From contig MGOK01000118.1 in the NCBI GenBank assembly GCA_001795335.1, forward strand, positions 1 to 6,116: a stretch of 6,116 bases of DNA, given 5' to 3'. The position numbers and the translations under genes were made by a program. Below, one piece after another: positions 1 through 5,565 of this stretch. The number at the start of each line of letters is the position of its first letter. The first letter of the stretch is position 1. This DNA is from Chloroflexi bacterium RBG_19FT_COMBO_55_16. GTDB lineage: Bacteria > Chloroflexota > Anaerolineae > Anaerolineales > UBA4823. The notes beneath the pieces are model-generated. The model saw only the letters and a list, made by a program, of their open reading frames with translations. It did not search any database and was not told the DNA's origin.

Positions 1-339
1 CGCCTGGGCGCGCGCCACCAGCTGGCGGAGACTGAATAGCTTTGTCAGGTACAAGTCGGCGCCGAGCTCCAGACCGTGGAGGATGTCTTCTTCGCTGTCC
101 CTGACTGTGAGCAGGATGATCGGCGTATCATCTACTGCGCGAATGCGCTGGCAGACGGTAAAGCCATCTATCTTGGGCAGGTTAATATCAAGGATAATCA
201 GTTCTGGTTTTTCCTCAACCCAAAGCTGCAAGGCTAGATAGCCATCGTGAGCCTGGATAACCTGGAACCCGGCGCGGTGTAAGGCAAAAGCCACGACGTC
301 GGCCAGTGCATGATCATCATCTACGATAAGTGCTTTCAT
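1..339 (-). CDS. Response regulator receiver domain, OmpR/PhoB-like (partial, runs off left edge)
   Basis: The first 113 codons of a response regulator are present; the C-terminal output domain lies beyond base 1. The receiver domain takes phosphate from a partner histidine kinase in the cytoplasm. Visible landmarks are the acidic cluster D7-D9, the phospho-acceptor D51 in LDINLP, T78 in LLTVR and the conserved K100. It aligns without gaps to the regulator at 587-1267, with 84 of 113 residues identical by hand count, so the two are tandem paralogues. It differs at sites that are usually fixed: K100 is followed by Leu instead of the cis-Pro, GADDY reads GADLY, and the Pro of FSPRQL is Leu. An in-frame ATG directly upstream (340-342) is an alternative start; I chose 339 by alignment with the paralogue. 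AGGGC upstream could serve as ribosome binding site for either. An OmpR-type winged-helix output is inferred from the paralogue, not seen. Confidence 0.93.
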   Translation of the reverse strand, partial: MKALIVDDDHALADVVAFALHRAGFQVIQAHDGYLALQLWVEEKPELIILDINLPKIDGFTVCQRIRAVDDTPIILLTVRDSEEDILHGLELGADLYLTKLFSLRQLVARAQA

Positions 340-361
340 CATCTCATGCCCTATTTCCCCC

Positions 362-407
362 ACTATATTCGATGGACATGACAAACTTCGTGATCAACTC
401 ATGACAA
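362..407 (-). promoter_or_regulatory. Candidate promoter with Pho-box-like direct repeats for the partial response regulator
   Basis: Read on the minus strand, a good -10 hexamer TATAGT (367-362) lies about 22 bases before the start codon and has no recognisable -35. Upstream are two identical octamers TTGTCATG (407-400 and 384-377), 23 bases apart, with a weaker copy TGATCAC (396-390) between them. This gives three half-sites at spacings of 11 and 12. PhoB-class regulators bind roughly 7-base direct repeats such as CTGTCAT at 11-base phasing, close upstream of a -10 that lacks a -35. The layout therefore fits an activator-dependent promoter. Which regulator binds, possibly one of the two paralogues, is inference. 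Confidence 0.45.
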
Positions 408-420
408 TGCTGTGATAAGA

Positions 421-462
421 AGAAAAAGGGCGATTACGACGTCAACCGCCGTAATCGCCCTT
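421..462 (-). terminator. Intrinsic terminator after the kinase/response-regulator operon
   Basis: A perfect 13-bp stem pairs 426-438 with 450-462 around an 11-base loop. On the minus strand its 3' arm ends in CGCCC and runs straight into TTTTTCTTCTT, the arrangement of a rho-independent terminator. On the plus strand the stem is not followed by a T run, so it acts for minus-strand transcripts. It lies about 125 bases past the stop of the regulator at 587-1267 and just before the promoter region of the next regulator, so the two paralogues are probably separate transcription units. Confidence 0.85.
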
Positions 463-473
463 CAGGCGAATGT

Positions 474-502
474 TTCATCCAGCAATTCAATAGCTGGATG
501 AA
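474..502. repeat. Perfect 10-bp inverted repeat in the 3' untranslated region
   Basis: TTCATCCAGC (474-483) and GCTGGATGAA (493-502) form a perfect 10-bp dyad around a 9-base loop. Neither side has a T tract, so it is not an intrinsic terminator. It sits between the regulator stop at 587 and the terminator at 421-462, so it would be a hairpin in the trailing RNA of the operon. It could protect mRNA ends or be a protein site. Confidence 0.55.
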
Positions 503-574
503 CAGGCAACTTCTGGACGGACCAGCCATCCCTTTACCTGCGAGCTTCGTTAAACTGTTGGACGAACAAGCAAC
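493..574. repeat. Imperfect 18-base direct repeat pair
   Basis: The 18 bases at 557-574 (GTTGGACGAACAAGCAAC) match those at 493-510 (GCTGGATGAACAGGCAAC) at 15 positions; all three differences are transitions. The copies start 64 bases apart. The 493 copy is the right arm of the dyad at 474-502. The 557 copy is also the right arm of a poorer dyad that begins with TTCGT at 546. This suggests a duplicated hairpin-like element, though no known family is recognised. Confidence 0.4.
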
Positions 575-586
575 TGCTAGATTTAA

Positions 587-1267
587 TTATGTGCGACCTG
601 TTAAAAGCCCATACCCAAGACCGGGGACAACCTTGATATAAGTGGGCTGCGCTGGATCAGGTTCAACCTTGGCTCTCAGGCGACGTACGAGCTGGCGCAA
701 CATATCGCGGTCCCCCCCTCCAGGGCCCCAGACGTGGTCGATGATAGCATCAATGGTTAAGACTTGCCCGGCGTTGACCATCAGACAGTCCAGCAAACGT
801 CCTTCCAGGGTAGTCAGGGGGATCGCCTCCCCTTCGCCAATGCGCACCTCGCGCCGGCTGGCTGCCAGGAGCAGATCGCCAACCTGACGCGGCGAGGGGG
901 TGGCCGATTGTCCAGAACGACGCAGGACTGCCTGGGCGCGAGCCACTAACTGGCGTGGGCTGAAAGGTTTAGAAATGTAATCGTCTGCGCCGAGTTCCAG
1001 ACCGTGGACGATATCGTCATCCTCGCCACGCACCGTTAGCATAATGATCGGTGTGTCTGCTTCGCGGCGGATGCGTTGGCAGACGGTAAAACCATCCATC
1101 TTGGGCAGGTTTACATCTAATACAATCAAGTCGGGTTTATCTTCCGCCCAGCGCTGCAAGGCGGAGAGGCCGTCATAAGCCTGGATAACATGGAAGCCCT
1201 CGCGCCGTAAAGCAAAGGCGACTACGTCGGCCAGCACCCGGTCGTCGTCGACGATTAATGCCTTCAT
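587..1267 (-). CDS. OmpR/PhoB-family response regulator (receiver plus winged-helix DNA-binding domain)
   Basis: This is a complete 226-aa cytoplasmic two-component regulator of usual OmpR-family length. Residues 1-115 form the receiver, with acidic D7-D9, phospho-acceptor D51 in VLDVNLP, T78 and the canonical K100-P101 pair. A short linker leads to a winged-helix domain at about 128-222, with the family pattern LTTLEGRLLDCL, a recognition-helix region around RQLVRRLRAKVEP and the final wing VPGLGYGLL. An open frame extends 20 codons upstream (to 1327), but alignment with the paralogue and the ATGA overlap with the kinase stop (1264-1267) fix the start at MKALIV; AGGT about 6 bases upstream is the likely ribosome site. 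The overlap indicates translational coupling to the kinase at 1264-3342, its probable phosphodonor. It probably binds DNA as a dimer at direct repeats. Target genes cannot be read here; the repeats at 377-407 are a candidate site. Confidence 0.96.
   Translation of the reverse strand: MKALIVDDDRVLADVVAFALRREGFHVIQAYDGLSALQRWAEDKPDLIVLDVNLPKMDGFTVCQRIRREADTPIIMLTVRGEDDDIVHGLELGADDYISKPFSPRQLVARAQAVLRRSGQSATPSPRQVGDLLLAASRREVRIGEGEAIPLTTLEGRLLDCLMVNAGQVLTIDAIIDHVWGPGGGDRDMLRQLVRRLRAKVEPDPAQPTYIKVVPGLGYGLLTGRT
1264..1267 (-). other. ATGA stop/start overlap coupling kinase and regulator
   Basis: On the minus strand the regulator ATG (1267-1265) and the kinase TGA (1266-1264) share two bases. This is the common arrangement for translational coupling by terminating ribosomes and supports kinase and regulator being cognate and made in a fixed ratio. 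Confidence 0.9.
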
Positions 1268-3342
1268 GATCGACCTGCGCCTAGCAGAGTAAACCAAAAA
1301 GTGGATCCGCCGCCCTGGCGATCGCACCAGCCTGTCTGGCCGCCCTGGGCCTCGACCACTGCTTTCACTACCGAAAGGCCCAGTCCAATCCCCCCTTTGA
1401 GATCGGCATTGGTCGATCCGGGATCTGTGAAGCGTTGAAACAGGTTCTCGCGGTATTCTTCCGGGACCCCTGGCCCGCGGTCGGACACATCTACGCGCAC
1501 CCAGCTGTCTTCAATATTGACCTGGATGGTGATGTCAGCATCGGCTGGACCGTACTTACTGGCATTTGCAAGCAGGTTGACCAAAACCTGCACTGTCCGT
1601 CTGGGGTCGACTATCACCTGGGGCAGCGTGGCCGGCAGGTCAAGCACCAAACGCTGGCCGTACTTGTCCAGCAAGGGCTGCATAGTGCTGGCTGCTTCGC
1701 GAATGATTTTGCTCACATCATACGGTCGGGGGTTGACGCGAAAACGACCGGCCTCGATGCTGGCGCTCTCCAGCAAGTTGTCAATCAGGGTTTGCAGGCC
1801 AAGGATGCCCAGGTGCAGCGATTGGAGCAGCTCTTGCATCTCGGCGTGACTCAGCTCGGAGGATTGATCCATGAGCAACTCGACCGAGGCGGCCAGCGCG
1901 GAGAGCGGCGTGCGAAATTCGTGCGCTACGTTGCCGATGAAGCTGGCTAATAAATGATGGATGATCTCTTCCAAGCTGACGTCCCTGAAGACAAAGGCGG
2001 TTTCAGCCTCGCCAGCCTCCGAAGGGGATAAACGAGCGCCAGTCACTGCCAACGAAGCCCAGTGTCCATCTGCCAGTTCAACGACGATTTTGTTTATTAA
2101 ACCTGGGGCTGGAAGCGACTCCCAGAAAGGGGTCTTCGTCCCTGCCAGGCGAAAGACTTCGTCACAGGAGCAACCCAGCACCTCGTCCCGGCTCCAGCCG
2201 GTGATGCGCTCTGCGCCGTGGCTGAAAAAGGTGATGCGACGTCTCTCGTCCAAGGCGATGATGCCCTCGACGATCGATTCGAGCAGCTGGTCGGTCCAGG
2301 CTTTCTCGCGCTGCAGATCGTTCAATGTGCGCAGTAAATTGCCGCGGGCAGTCTCTAGCGCCTGGGAGACCATCGCCACTTCGTGCACCTGGGCCTCGAC
2401 CTCTACCGGCGTTTCCAGATCGCCTCTACTGATATTCGCGGCGGCGTTCCCCAACTTAACCAGGGGCTGGCTGATGCGCCGGGCCAGGGCGCTCCCCATG
2501 ATGGTTCCCAGTGCGGCGATACCCACGATGCCGCTGGCCAGGATCCAGACCAGACGCGTTTGAGTTTCGAGGATGTCCGCCACGTCGAGGGCAATCTCGA
2601 CTTCCAGGTCAGGCTCATTTAAAGGCAGGCGGGCAGCGTAGTATGGGCGACCTTGCACTTCGAACGTATTACCTGATTGCTCGCCCAATATCGGTAAAGA
2701 TACTGGCTGCCTCGAGATGCCCGCCAGATGTTGTAGGTCAATGTTTAAGCTGGTTACCACCGGGTGGCCTTTGATTAGTACAGTTTGCTCTAAACCGGTT
2801 TCATCCCGCATTTGGGTAATGAAGTCCTGATCGAGATCCACGCCGACAATTATTTCACCAAAAACGTTCCCCCCATCGGAAATGAGGCTGCTGGCTATCA
2901 AGATCACCTGGTTTGTCTTTTCTCCGAGTGCGAAGTGGAAAACCTCAGATTCGCGGGTGGTGCAAATATCGGCGGGGAAATCGCCTCCGGTGTGGGCAAT
3001 AAGATTCTGGTCTAAGTCGCAAAGGATGATGTGGTCTAACCCTGCCCCAACCTGTAGAGTGCTTAAGTACTCATCGAGTGCGGGTCGATTCTCCTGAGCC
3101 AATAACTGCTGGAAGGTGGGTCGCTGGGCTGCCAGATTTGCGTGGTCCAAGATATGGCTTAACTGGGCAGAGTAAACAGCTTTGGTAGCGAGCCGGCCGC
3201 GTTCGACCTGGGACCAGGCTTGACGTTCGAGCTGGGCGCGGATCAACCCGATCGCCGGCAAGCCAATCGTGATGGCGGTCAGGATGACCACTCCGAAAAA
3301 ACTCAGGATCAGCTGGGCTGGCAGGCTGCGACGATCAGGCAT
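1264..3342 (-). CDS. Membrane sensor histidine kinase, Cache-like sensor-HAMP-PAS-HisKA-HATPase
   Basis: This 692-aa kinase senses a signal outside the membrane and autophosphorylates a His for transfer to a response regulator. Membrane helices lie at about 10-33 and 264-287. The region between them, about 230 residues, is extracytoplasmic and Cache-like: a first unit around LCDLDQNLIAHTGG (107-120) ending in GEIIVGVDL (162-170), and a second around 185-252 with GRPYYAARLPL. HAMP follows at about 287-341, a PAS domain at 349-455, and HisKA with H474 in AHEFRTPL. The ATPase domain has the N box around N593 (NLLANASKYGP), G1 box DRGPGVP (621-627), F box LFQRF and G2 box GGIGLGL (650-656). All catalytic boxes look intact. 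The ligand is unknown. The start is forced, because no ATG, GTG or TTG occurs between it and the upstream stop; no clear Shine-Dalgarno is visible, so coupling to the phosphoribosyltransferase gene 45 bases upstream is possible. The stop overlaps the regulator start. Confidence 0.95.
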   Translation of the reverse strand: MPDRRSLPAQLILSFFGVVILTAITIGLPAIGLIRAQLERQAWSQVERGRLATKAVYSAQLSHILDHANLAAQRPTFQQLLAQENRPALDEYLSTLQVGAGLDHIILCDLDQNLIAHTGGDFPADICTTRESEVFHFALGEKTNQVILIASSLISDGGNVFGEIIVGVDLDQDFITQMRDETGLEQTVLIKGHPVVTSLNIDLQHLAGISRQPVSLPILGEQSGNTFEVQGRPYYAARLPLNEPDLEVEIALDVADILETQTRLVWILASGIVGIAALGTIMGSALARRISQPLVKLGNAAANISRGDLETPVEVEAQVHEVAMVSQALETARGNLLRTLNDLQREKAWTDQLLESIVEGIIALDERRRITFFSHGAERITGWSRDEVLGCSCDEVFRLAGTKTPFWESLPAPGLINKIVVELADGHWASLAVTGARLSPSEAGEAETAFVFRDVSLEEIIHHLLASFIGNVAHEFRTPLSALAASVELLMDQSSELSHAEMQELLQSLHLGILGLQTLIDNLLESASIEAGRFRVNPRPYDVSKIIREAASTMQPLLDKYGQRLVLDLPATLPQVIVDPRRTVQVLVNLLANASKYGPADADITIQVNIEDSWVRVDVSDRGPGVPEEYRENLFQRFTDPGSTNADLKGGIGLGLSVVKAVVEAQGGQTGWCDRQGGGSTFWFTLLGAGRS

Positions 3343-3387
3343 AGGCCAGGTTAGAAAAGTATGATTGCGTAACCGGCTGGTGTTGAT

Positions 3388-3930
3388 TCAGGTGGGTCGA
3401 TCCCGTTTCAGCTCGGCGATGAAGGGCAACGTCCGGTGACGATCGGCAAAGTCGAGACCGTAACCGACCACCCACACGTCCGGGATCTCAAACCCGAGGA
3501 AGTCGATGGGAAGATTAAGGTTGTCGCGTGTTTTGCGCACCAGGACACAATTATGCAAGGAGGCTGGTTTTCGTCCTTGCAATACCCGGTATAAGTATTC
3601 GAGGGTTTGTCCGCTGTCTACGATGTCCTCGACAATCAGCACGTGTTGGCCCTCAATCGGCTCGCGCAGGTCCATCAGAATACGCACCGCGCCTGAGGTG
3701 GTCGTTTTCCCATAGCTAGAAAGCGCCATAAAATCGACGATGTGTGGAATTTGCAGATGGCGGGAGAGGTCGGCGAGGAAAATAAAGGCTCCCTTGAGGA
3801 TGCCGACCAGGTAGAGGCGTTCGACGCCAGCGTACTCACGCGAGATCTGCGCGGCGAGCTCCTGGACGCGGGCCTGTATCGCCTCGGCGGGGATCAGGAT
3901 GCGAGCCAGGTCAGGATGGAGATCGGTCAT
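3388..3930 (-). CDS. hpt: Hypoxanthine phosphoribosyltransferase (purine salvage)
   Basis: This 180-aa cytoplasmic enzyme belongs to the type I phosphoribosyltransferase family and joins hypoxanthine (often also guanine) with PRPP to give IMP (or GMP). Visible motifs are VGILKGAFIFLADL (42-55), the mobile-loop pair SSYG (71-74), the PRPP-binding signature VLIVEDIVDSGQTL (97-110) with acidic E101-D102, and the C-terminal VVGYGLDFADRHRTLP (154-169), all typical of bacterial Hpt. Length is normal (usually 175-190). The base-contacting lysine appears as RKT (132-134), where relatives such as the E. coli enzyme have DKP; this is a mild variant. Many bacteria keep this gene beside tilS and ftsH, but here it precedes a sensor kinase by 45 bases, so it probably leads the operon hpt-kinase-regulator. 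Only a weak purine-rich stretch (GGAAA) precedes the start. Confidence 0.95.
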   Translation of the reverse strand: MTDLHPDLARILIPAEAIQARVQELAAQISREYAGVERLYLVGILKGAFIFLADLSRHLQIPHIVDFMALSSYGKTTTSGAVRILMDLREPIEGQHVLIVEDIVDSGQTLEYLYRVLQGRKPASLHNCVLVRKTRDNLNLPIDFLGFEIPDVWVVGYGLDFADRHRTLPFIAELKRDRPT

Positions 3931-3949
3931 GGTTGGTATTTCCGTGTGT

Positions 3950-3979
3950 ATGATACCACCATCCGACCTGGCGAGCGAA
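3950..3979 (-). promoter_or_regulatory. Weak candidate promoter for the hpt-kinase-regulator operon
   Basis: Read on the minus strand, TATCAT (3955-3950) is a plausible -10 and TTCGCT (3979-3974) a poor -35 at 18-base spacing. Transcription would begin about a dozen bases before the hpt start, leaving a very short leader. No better pair is obvious in the 242-base divergent gap, but a match of this quality can occur by chance. Confidence 0.28.
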
Positions 3980-4015
3980 TATGATCGTGCGAGGTTTTTG
4001 ATGCTGCTCCGATAG

Positions 4016-4044
4016 TTGCCAGGAGATCTAGCTTATCTCATGAT
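4016..4044 (+). promoter_or_regulatory. Weak candidate promoter for the condensing-enzyme gene
   Basis: TTGCCA (4016-4021) and CATGAT (4039-4044) are 17 bases apart, and TAGATT (4044-4049) is an alternative -10. Either would give a leader of over 110 bases containing the two dyads at 4049-4083 and 4097-4123. The AT-rich TTAATAAT around 4085 is another possible -10 without a convincing -35. Confidence 0.25.
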
Positions 4045-4120
4045 AGATTAAACCATGCAACTAATGTGTGTAGTTGGGGTTTACTTAATAATCTCGAACA
4101 TCTCAGAAAAGATTTGAGAT
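4023..4120. promoter_or_regulatory. Cluster of five ATCTC/GAGAT motifs upstream of the condensing-enzyme gene
   Basis: The pentamer ATCTC or its complement occurs at 4023-4027 (GAGAT), 4035-4039 (ATCTC, then A), 4091-4095 (ATCTC, then G), 4100-4104 (ATCTC, then A) and 4116-4120 (GAGAT, preceded by T). They form two inverted pairs, 4023/4035 and 4100/4116, plus one single copy. About 0.2 copies are expected by chance in 100 bp on both strands, if base use is even. This is a candidate multi-site operator for a dimeric regulator. Confidence 0.4.
4049..4083. repeat. Imperfect 12-bp inverted repeat in the divergent intergenic region
   Basis: TAAACC (4049-4054) pairs with GGTTTA (4078-4083), and CAACTA (4058-4063) pairs with TAGTTG (4071-4076). 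There is a small internal loop (ATG opposite a single G) and a 7-base terminal loop. It may be an operator dyad or a leader-RNA hairpin for the downstream plus-strand gene. No T run follows, so a terminator is unlikely. Confidence 0.45.
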
Positions 4121-4123
4121 GTT
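4097..4123. repeat. Perfect 9-bp inverted repeat, candidate operator or leader hairpin
   Basis: AACATCTCA (4097-4105) and TGAGATGTT (4115-4123) form a perfect 9-bp dyad around a 9-base spacer, 49 bases before the start codon of the condensing enzyme. Centre-to-centre spacing of the arms is 18 bases, within the range of dimeric repressor operators. The following GTGCAAG is not a T tract. Confidence 0.5.
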
Positions 4124-4155
4124 GTGCAAGTAATCGGAATCGGTAAACACCAGCT

Positions 4156-4162
4156 AAGAGGA
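4156..4162 (+). promoter_or_regulatory. Ribosome binding site of the condensing-enzyme gene
   Basis: AAGAGGA lies 10 bases before the ATG at 4173; a second purine stretch (TAGGAA) abuts the start. The pair supports the ATG at 4173, which has no alternative nearby. Confidence 0.6.
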
Positions 4163-4172
4163 TAAATAGGAA

Positions 4173-5438
4173 ATGAAAGCATCACAACAGACTACTGAGG
4201 CAGGGACCTCCTTTTATGATCGTCCGCAGGTACATATCGAGAGGATTCCGATTGGCCAAGGAATCCCGTTGGGTATTGAGCGGGTTTCAAACCCTGAGAT
4301 TGGGATCGGCGGGGCCTATGGAACGTGGGGTAAAGATTATGACAATGAAGCCTTGCCTCGCCTGCTTGAGTATCGCTCAGGCGAGCCGTTCAGCGGTGAG
4401 GAGAGACTGAATTTATCAGAGTTGGGATTCGTCCATCGACACCATCTCCCAAATCTTTCTGAGGAGGAGGATATTGAGGTGGAGGTTAAGGTAGGGGCGC
4501 GGTTTTTATGTGAAGCTGCCCGTGCCTGTGGTTGGGAACCCTCAGAAGTTCAAGGTGTGGTGGTTGGTACCACTTTGCCAGTGATTGACGACTACACCGA
4601 ACGAATTGCGAGGGAGGCTGGAATCCCGGACAGTGCCCTGAAAGTGAGCGTTCACAAGGCTTGCGACGGTTCGGTTGCCGGATTAAATCTGACCCTGAAT
4701 CCAAACCTTCCAGCAAATGATCAATTGACTCATAACCTGGCTGAGGAGTTTTACGGCAAGAAGGTTTTAGTTGGAGGCATTGAGGGGTTGAGCAGGCTGA
4801 CAAAATTATCGCATGATAAAAACGCGCTCCAATTATTCGGAAATGGGGCGGGGATCATTGGTGTGATTCCAGGCCAGACGATGAAGTTCCTCGTGGGTAG
4901 AACTCACGAAGTCTTTGATGAAGAGGGGGTATTAGAAGTACGAATGTATTATCCCCACTCACGTCAAAGAGTCGCCAACCAGTCAATGATCGAAGTTACT
5001 CAGACCGGAGCGAATCACATTCGCGTTGCTGGGTTAATGCATGAGCCTGCGGACGAAGCGCCAGTTGTTATGGCTGGAATGATGGGCATGGTAAAGCTCT
5101 TTGTGCGAACCGGAGTTCAGGTTGTGTATGATGTCTACCAAGACTATCAGAAACGGATGGCAGAACTGGGCGTGCCTGGCAAAACGATCGTTGTGGCGAT
5201 TGTCCATCATGCCAACTTGAAGATTAACCAACTAAAAGAAAAACATCTCCAGAGAGAAGGGGTTAATATTCCAATGCCATGGCTCTTAAAGGAGTTTGGT
5301 AATGTGAGCGCGGCGTCGAATATGATCGCTTTCTTGAGAAAACTATCTGCCTTGAAACCTCGCGATAATGTCTTGTTCGACGGATTTGGGGCGGGTACAT
5401 ATTATGATGTGCTGGCAGTCGAACTTGGAGGAGTATAG
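4173..5438 (+). CDS. FabH/KAS III-like condensing enzyme of the thiolase superfamily, enlarged
   Basis: This 421-aa soluble protein is a thiolase-fold beta-ketoacyl synthase of the KAS III type, which joins an acyl-CoA or acyl-thioester with a second thioester in a Claisen condensation. The triad is visible: Cys164 in HKACDGSVAG, His345 in VHHAN (HQAN in FabH) and Asn377 in EFGNVSAASN. Other family marks are GVVVGTTLP (128-136), VLVGGIEGLSRL (198-209), the FabH-like LFGNGAG (221-227) and the closing FDGFGAGTYYDV (402-412). FabH is usually 310-330 residues. Here there are some 40 extra N-terminal residues containing IGIGGAYGTWGKDYDN (43-58), which looks like a displaced first strand, and extra sequence around 235-290. 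Substrate cannot be told; HMG-CoA synthase-like or secondary-metabolite roles are possible. No acyl carrier protein or other fatty-acid gene is nearby, so a housekeeping fabH role is less likely. It seems monocistronic or paired with the membrane gene at 5581. Confidence 0.85.
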   Translation: MKASQQTTEAGTSFYDRPQVHIERIPIGQGIPLGIERVSNPEIGIGGAYGTWGKDYDNEALPRLLEYRSGEPFSGEERLNLSELGFVHRHHLPNLSEEEDIEVEVKVGARFLCEAARACGWEPSEVQGVVVGTTLPVIDDYTERIAREAGIPDSALKVSVHKACDGSVAGLNLTLNPNLPANDQLTHNLAEEFYGKKVLVGGIEGLSRLTKLSHDKNALQLFGNGAGIIGVIPGQTMKFLVGRTHEVFDEEGVLEVRMYYPHSRQRVANQSMIEVTQTGANHIRVAGLMHEPADEAPVVMAGMMGMVKLFVRTGVQVVYDVYQDYQKRMAELGVPGKTIVVAIVHHANLKINQLKEKHLQREGVNIPMPWLLKEFGNVSAASNMIAFLRKLSALKPRDNVLFDGFGAGTYYDVLAVELGGV

Positions 5439-5461
5439 TGCCGGTTAACTTCTCTCCGGCA
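5439..5461 (+). other. Short hairpin directly after the condensing-enzyme stop
   Basis: TGCCGG (5439-5444) and CCGGCA (5456-5461) form a 6-bp GC-rich stem with an 11-base loop, starting at the base after the TAG. It is followed by GAAAGGAG and not a T run, so it may slow or protect the transcript end but is a poor intrinsic terminator. Confidence 0.35.
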
Positions 5462-5496
5462 GAAAGGAGCTTCTGATCAACTTTTGGAATTAAGAT

Positions 5497-5507
5497 CTAT
5501 CGGATAG
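5497..5507. promoter_or_regulatory. Small palindrome in the gap before the membrane-protein gene
   Basis: CTATC-G-GATAG is a perfect 5+5 dyad about midway in the 142-base gap between the two plus-strand genes. TTGGAA (5484-5489) and TAATGT (5511-5516) flank it as a possible but weak promoter pair (21 bases apart, longer than ideal). It might be an operator; a short palindrome like this can also arise by chance. Confidence 0.2.
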
Positions 5508-5565
5508 TGCTAATGTTTTCGTTTCTAACCTACAGTCATAAAACCAAATTTCTAGCTAATTTGCG

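Noticed and set aside
474..574. CRISPR-like repeats in the 3' trailer
   Set aside because: There are only two imperfect 18-base copies, no regular spacers and no cas genes.
1268..1327. Twenty-codon N-terminal extension of the response regulator
   Set aside because: The extension (MRSPGRRIHF...) overlaps the end of the kinase, is absent from the paralogue at 1-339, and would place basic residues before a standard receiver start. The ATGA-coupled start is far better.
1435..1950. Plus-strand open frame of 171 codons opposite the kinase
   Set aside because: It lies wholly antisense to the HisKA/HATPase region of a kinase with all catalytic motifs, and its translation shows no domain features. 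It is a shadow of high-GC coding sequence.
1961..2563. Plus-strand open frame of 200 codons opposite the kinase HAMP/PAS region
   Set aside because: It is antisense to clear domains, is Ser/Arg-rich as expected of a reversed frame, and has no motif or convincing ribosome site.
4486..4803. Minus-strand open frame of 105 codons within the condensing enzyme
   Set aside because: It is antisense to the segment that carries the catalytic Cys and has no recognisable features.
5439..5461. Intrinsic terminator after the condensing enzyme
   Set aside because: The stem is only 6 bp and is followed by GAAAGGAG with no T tract on either strand. It is kept as a hairpin only.
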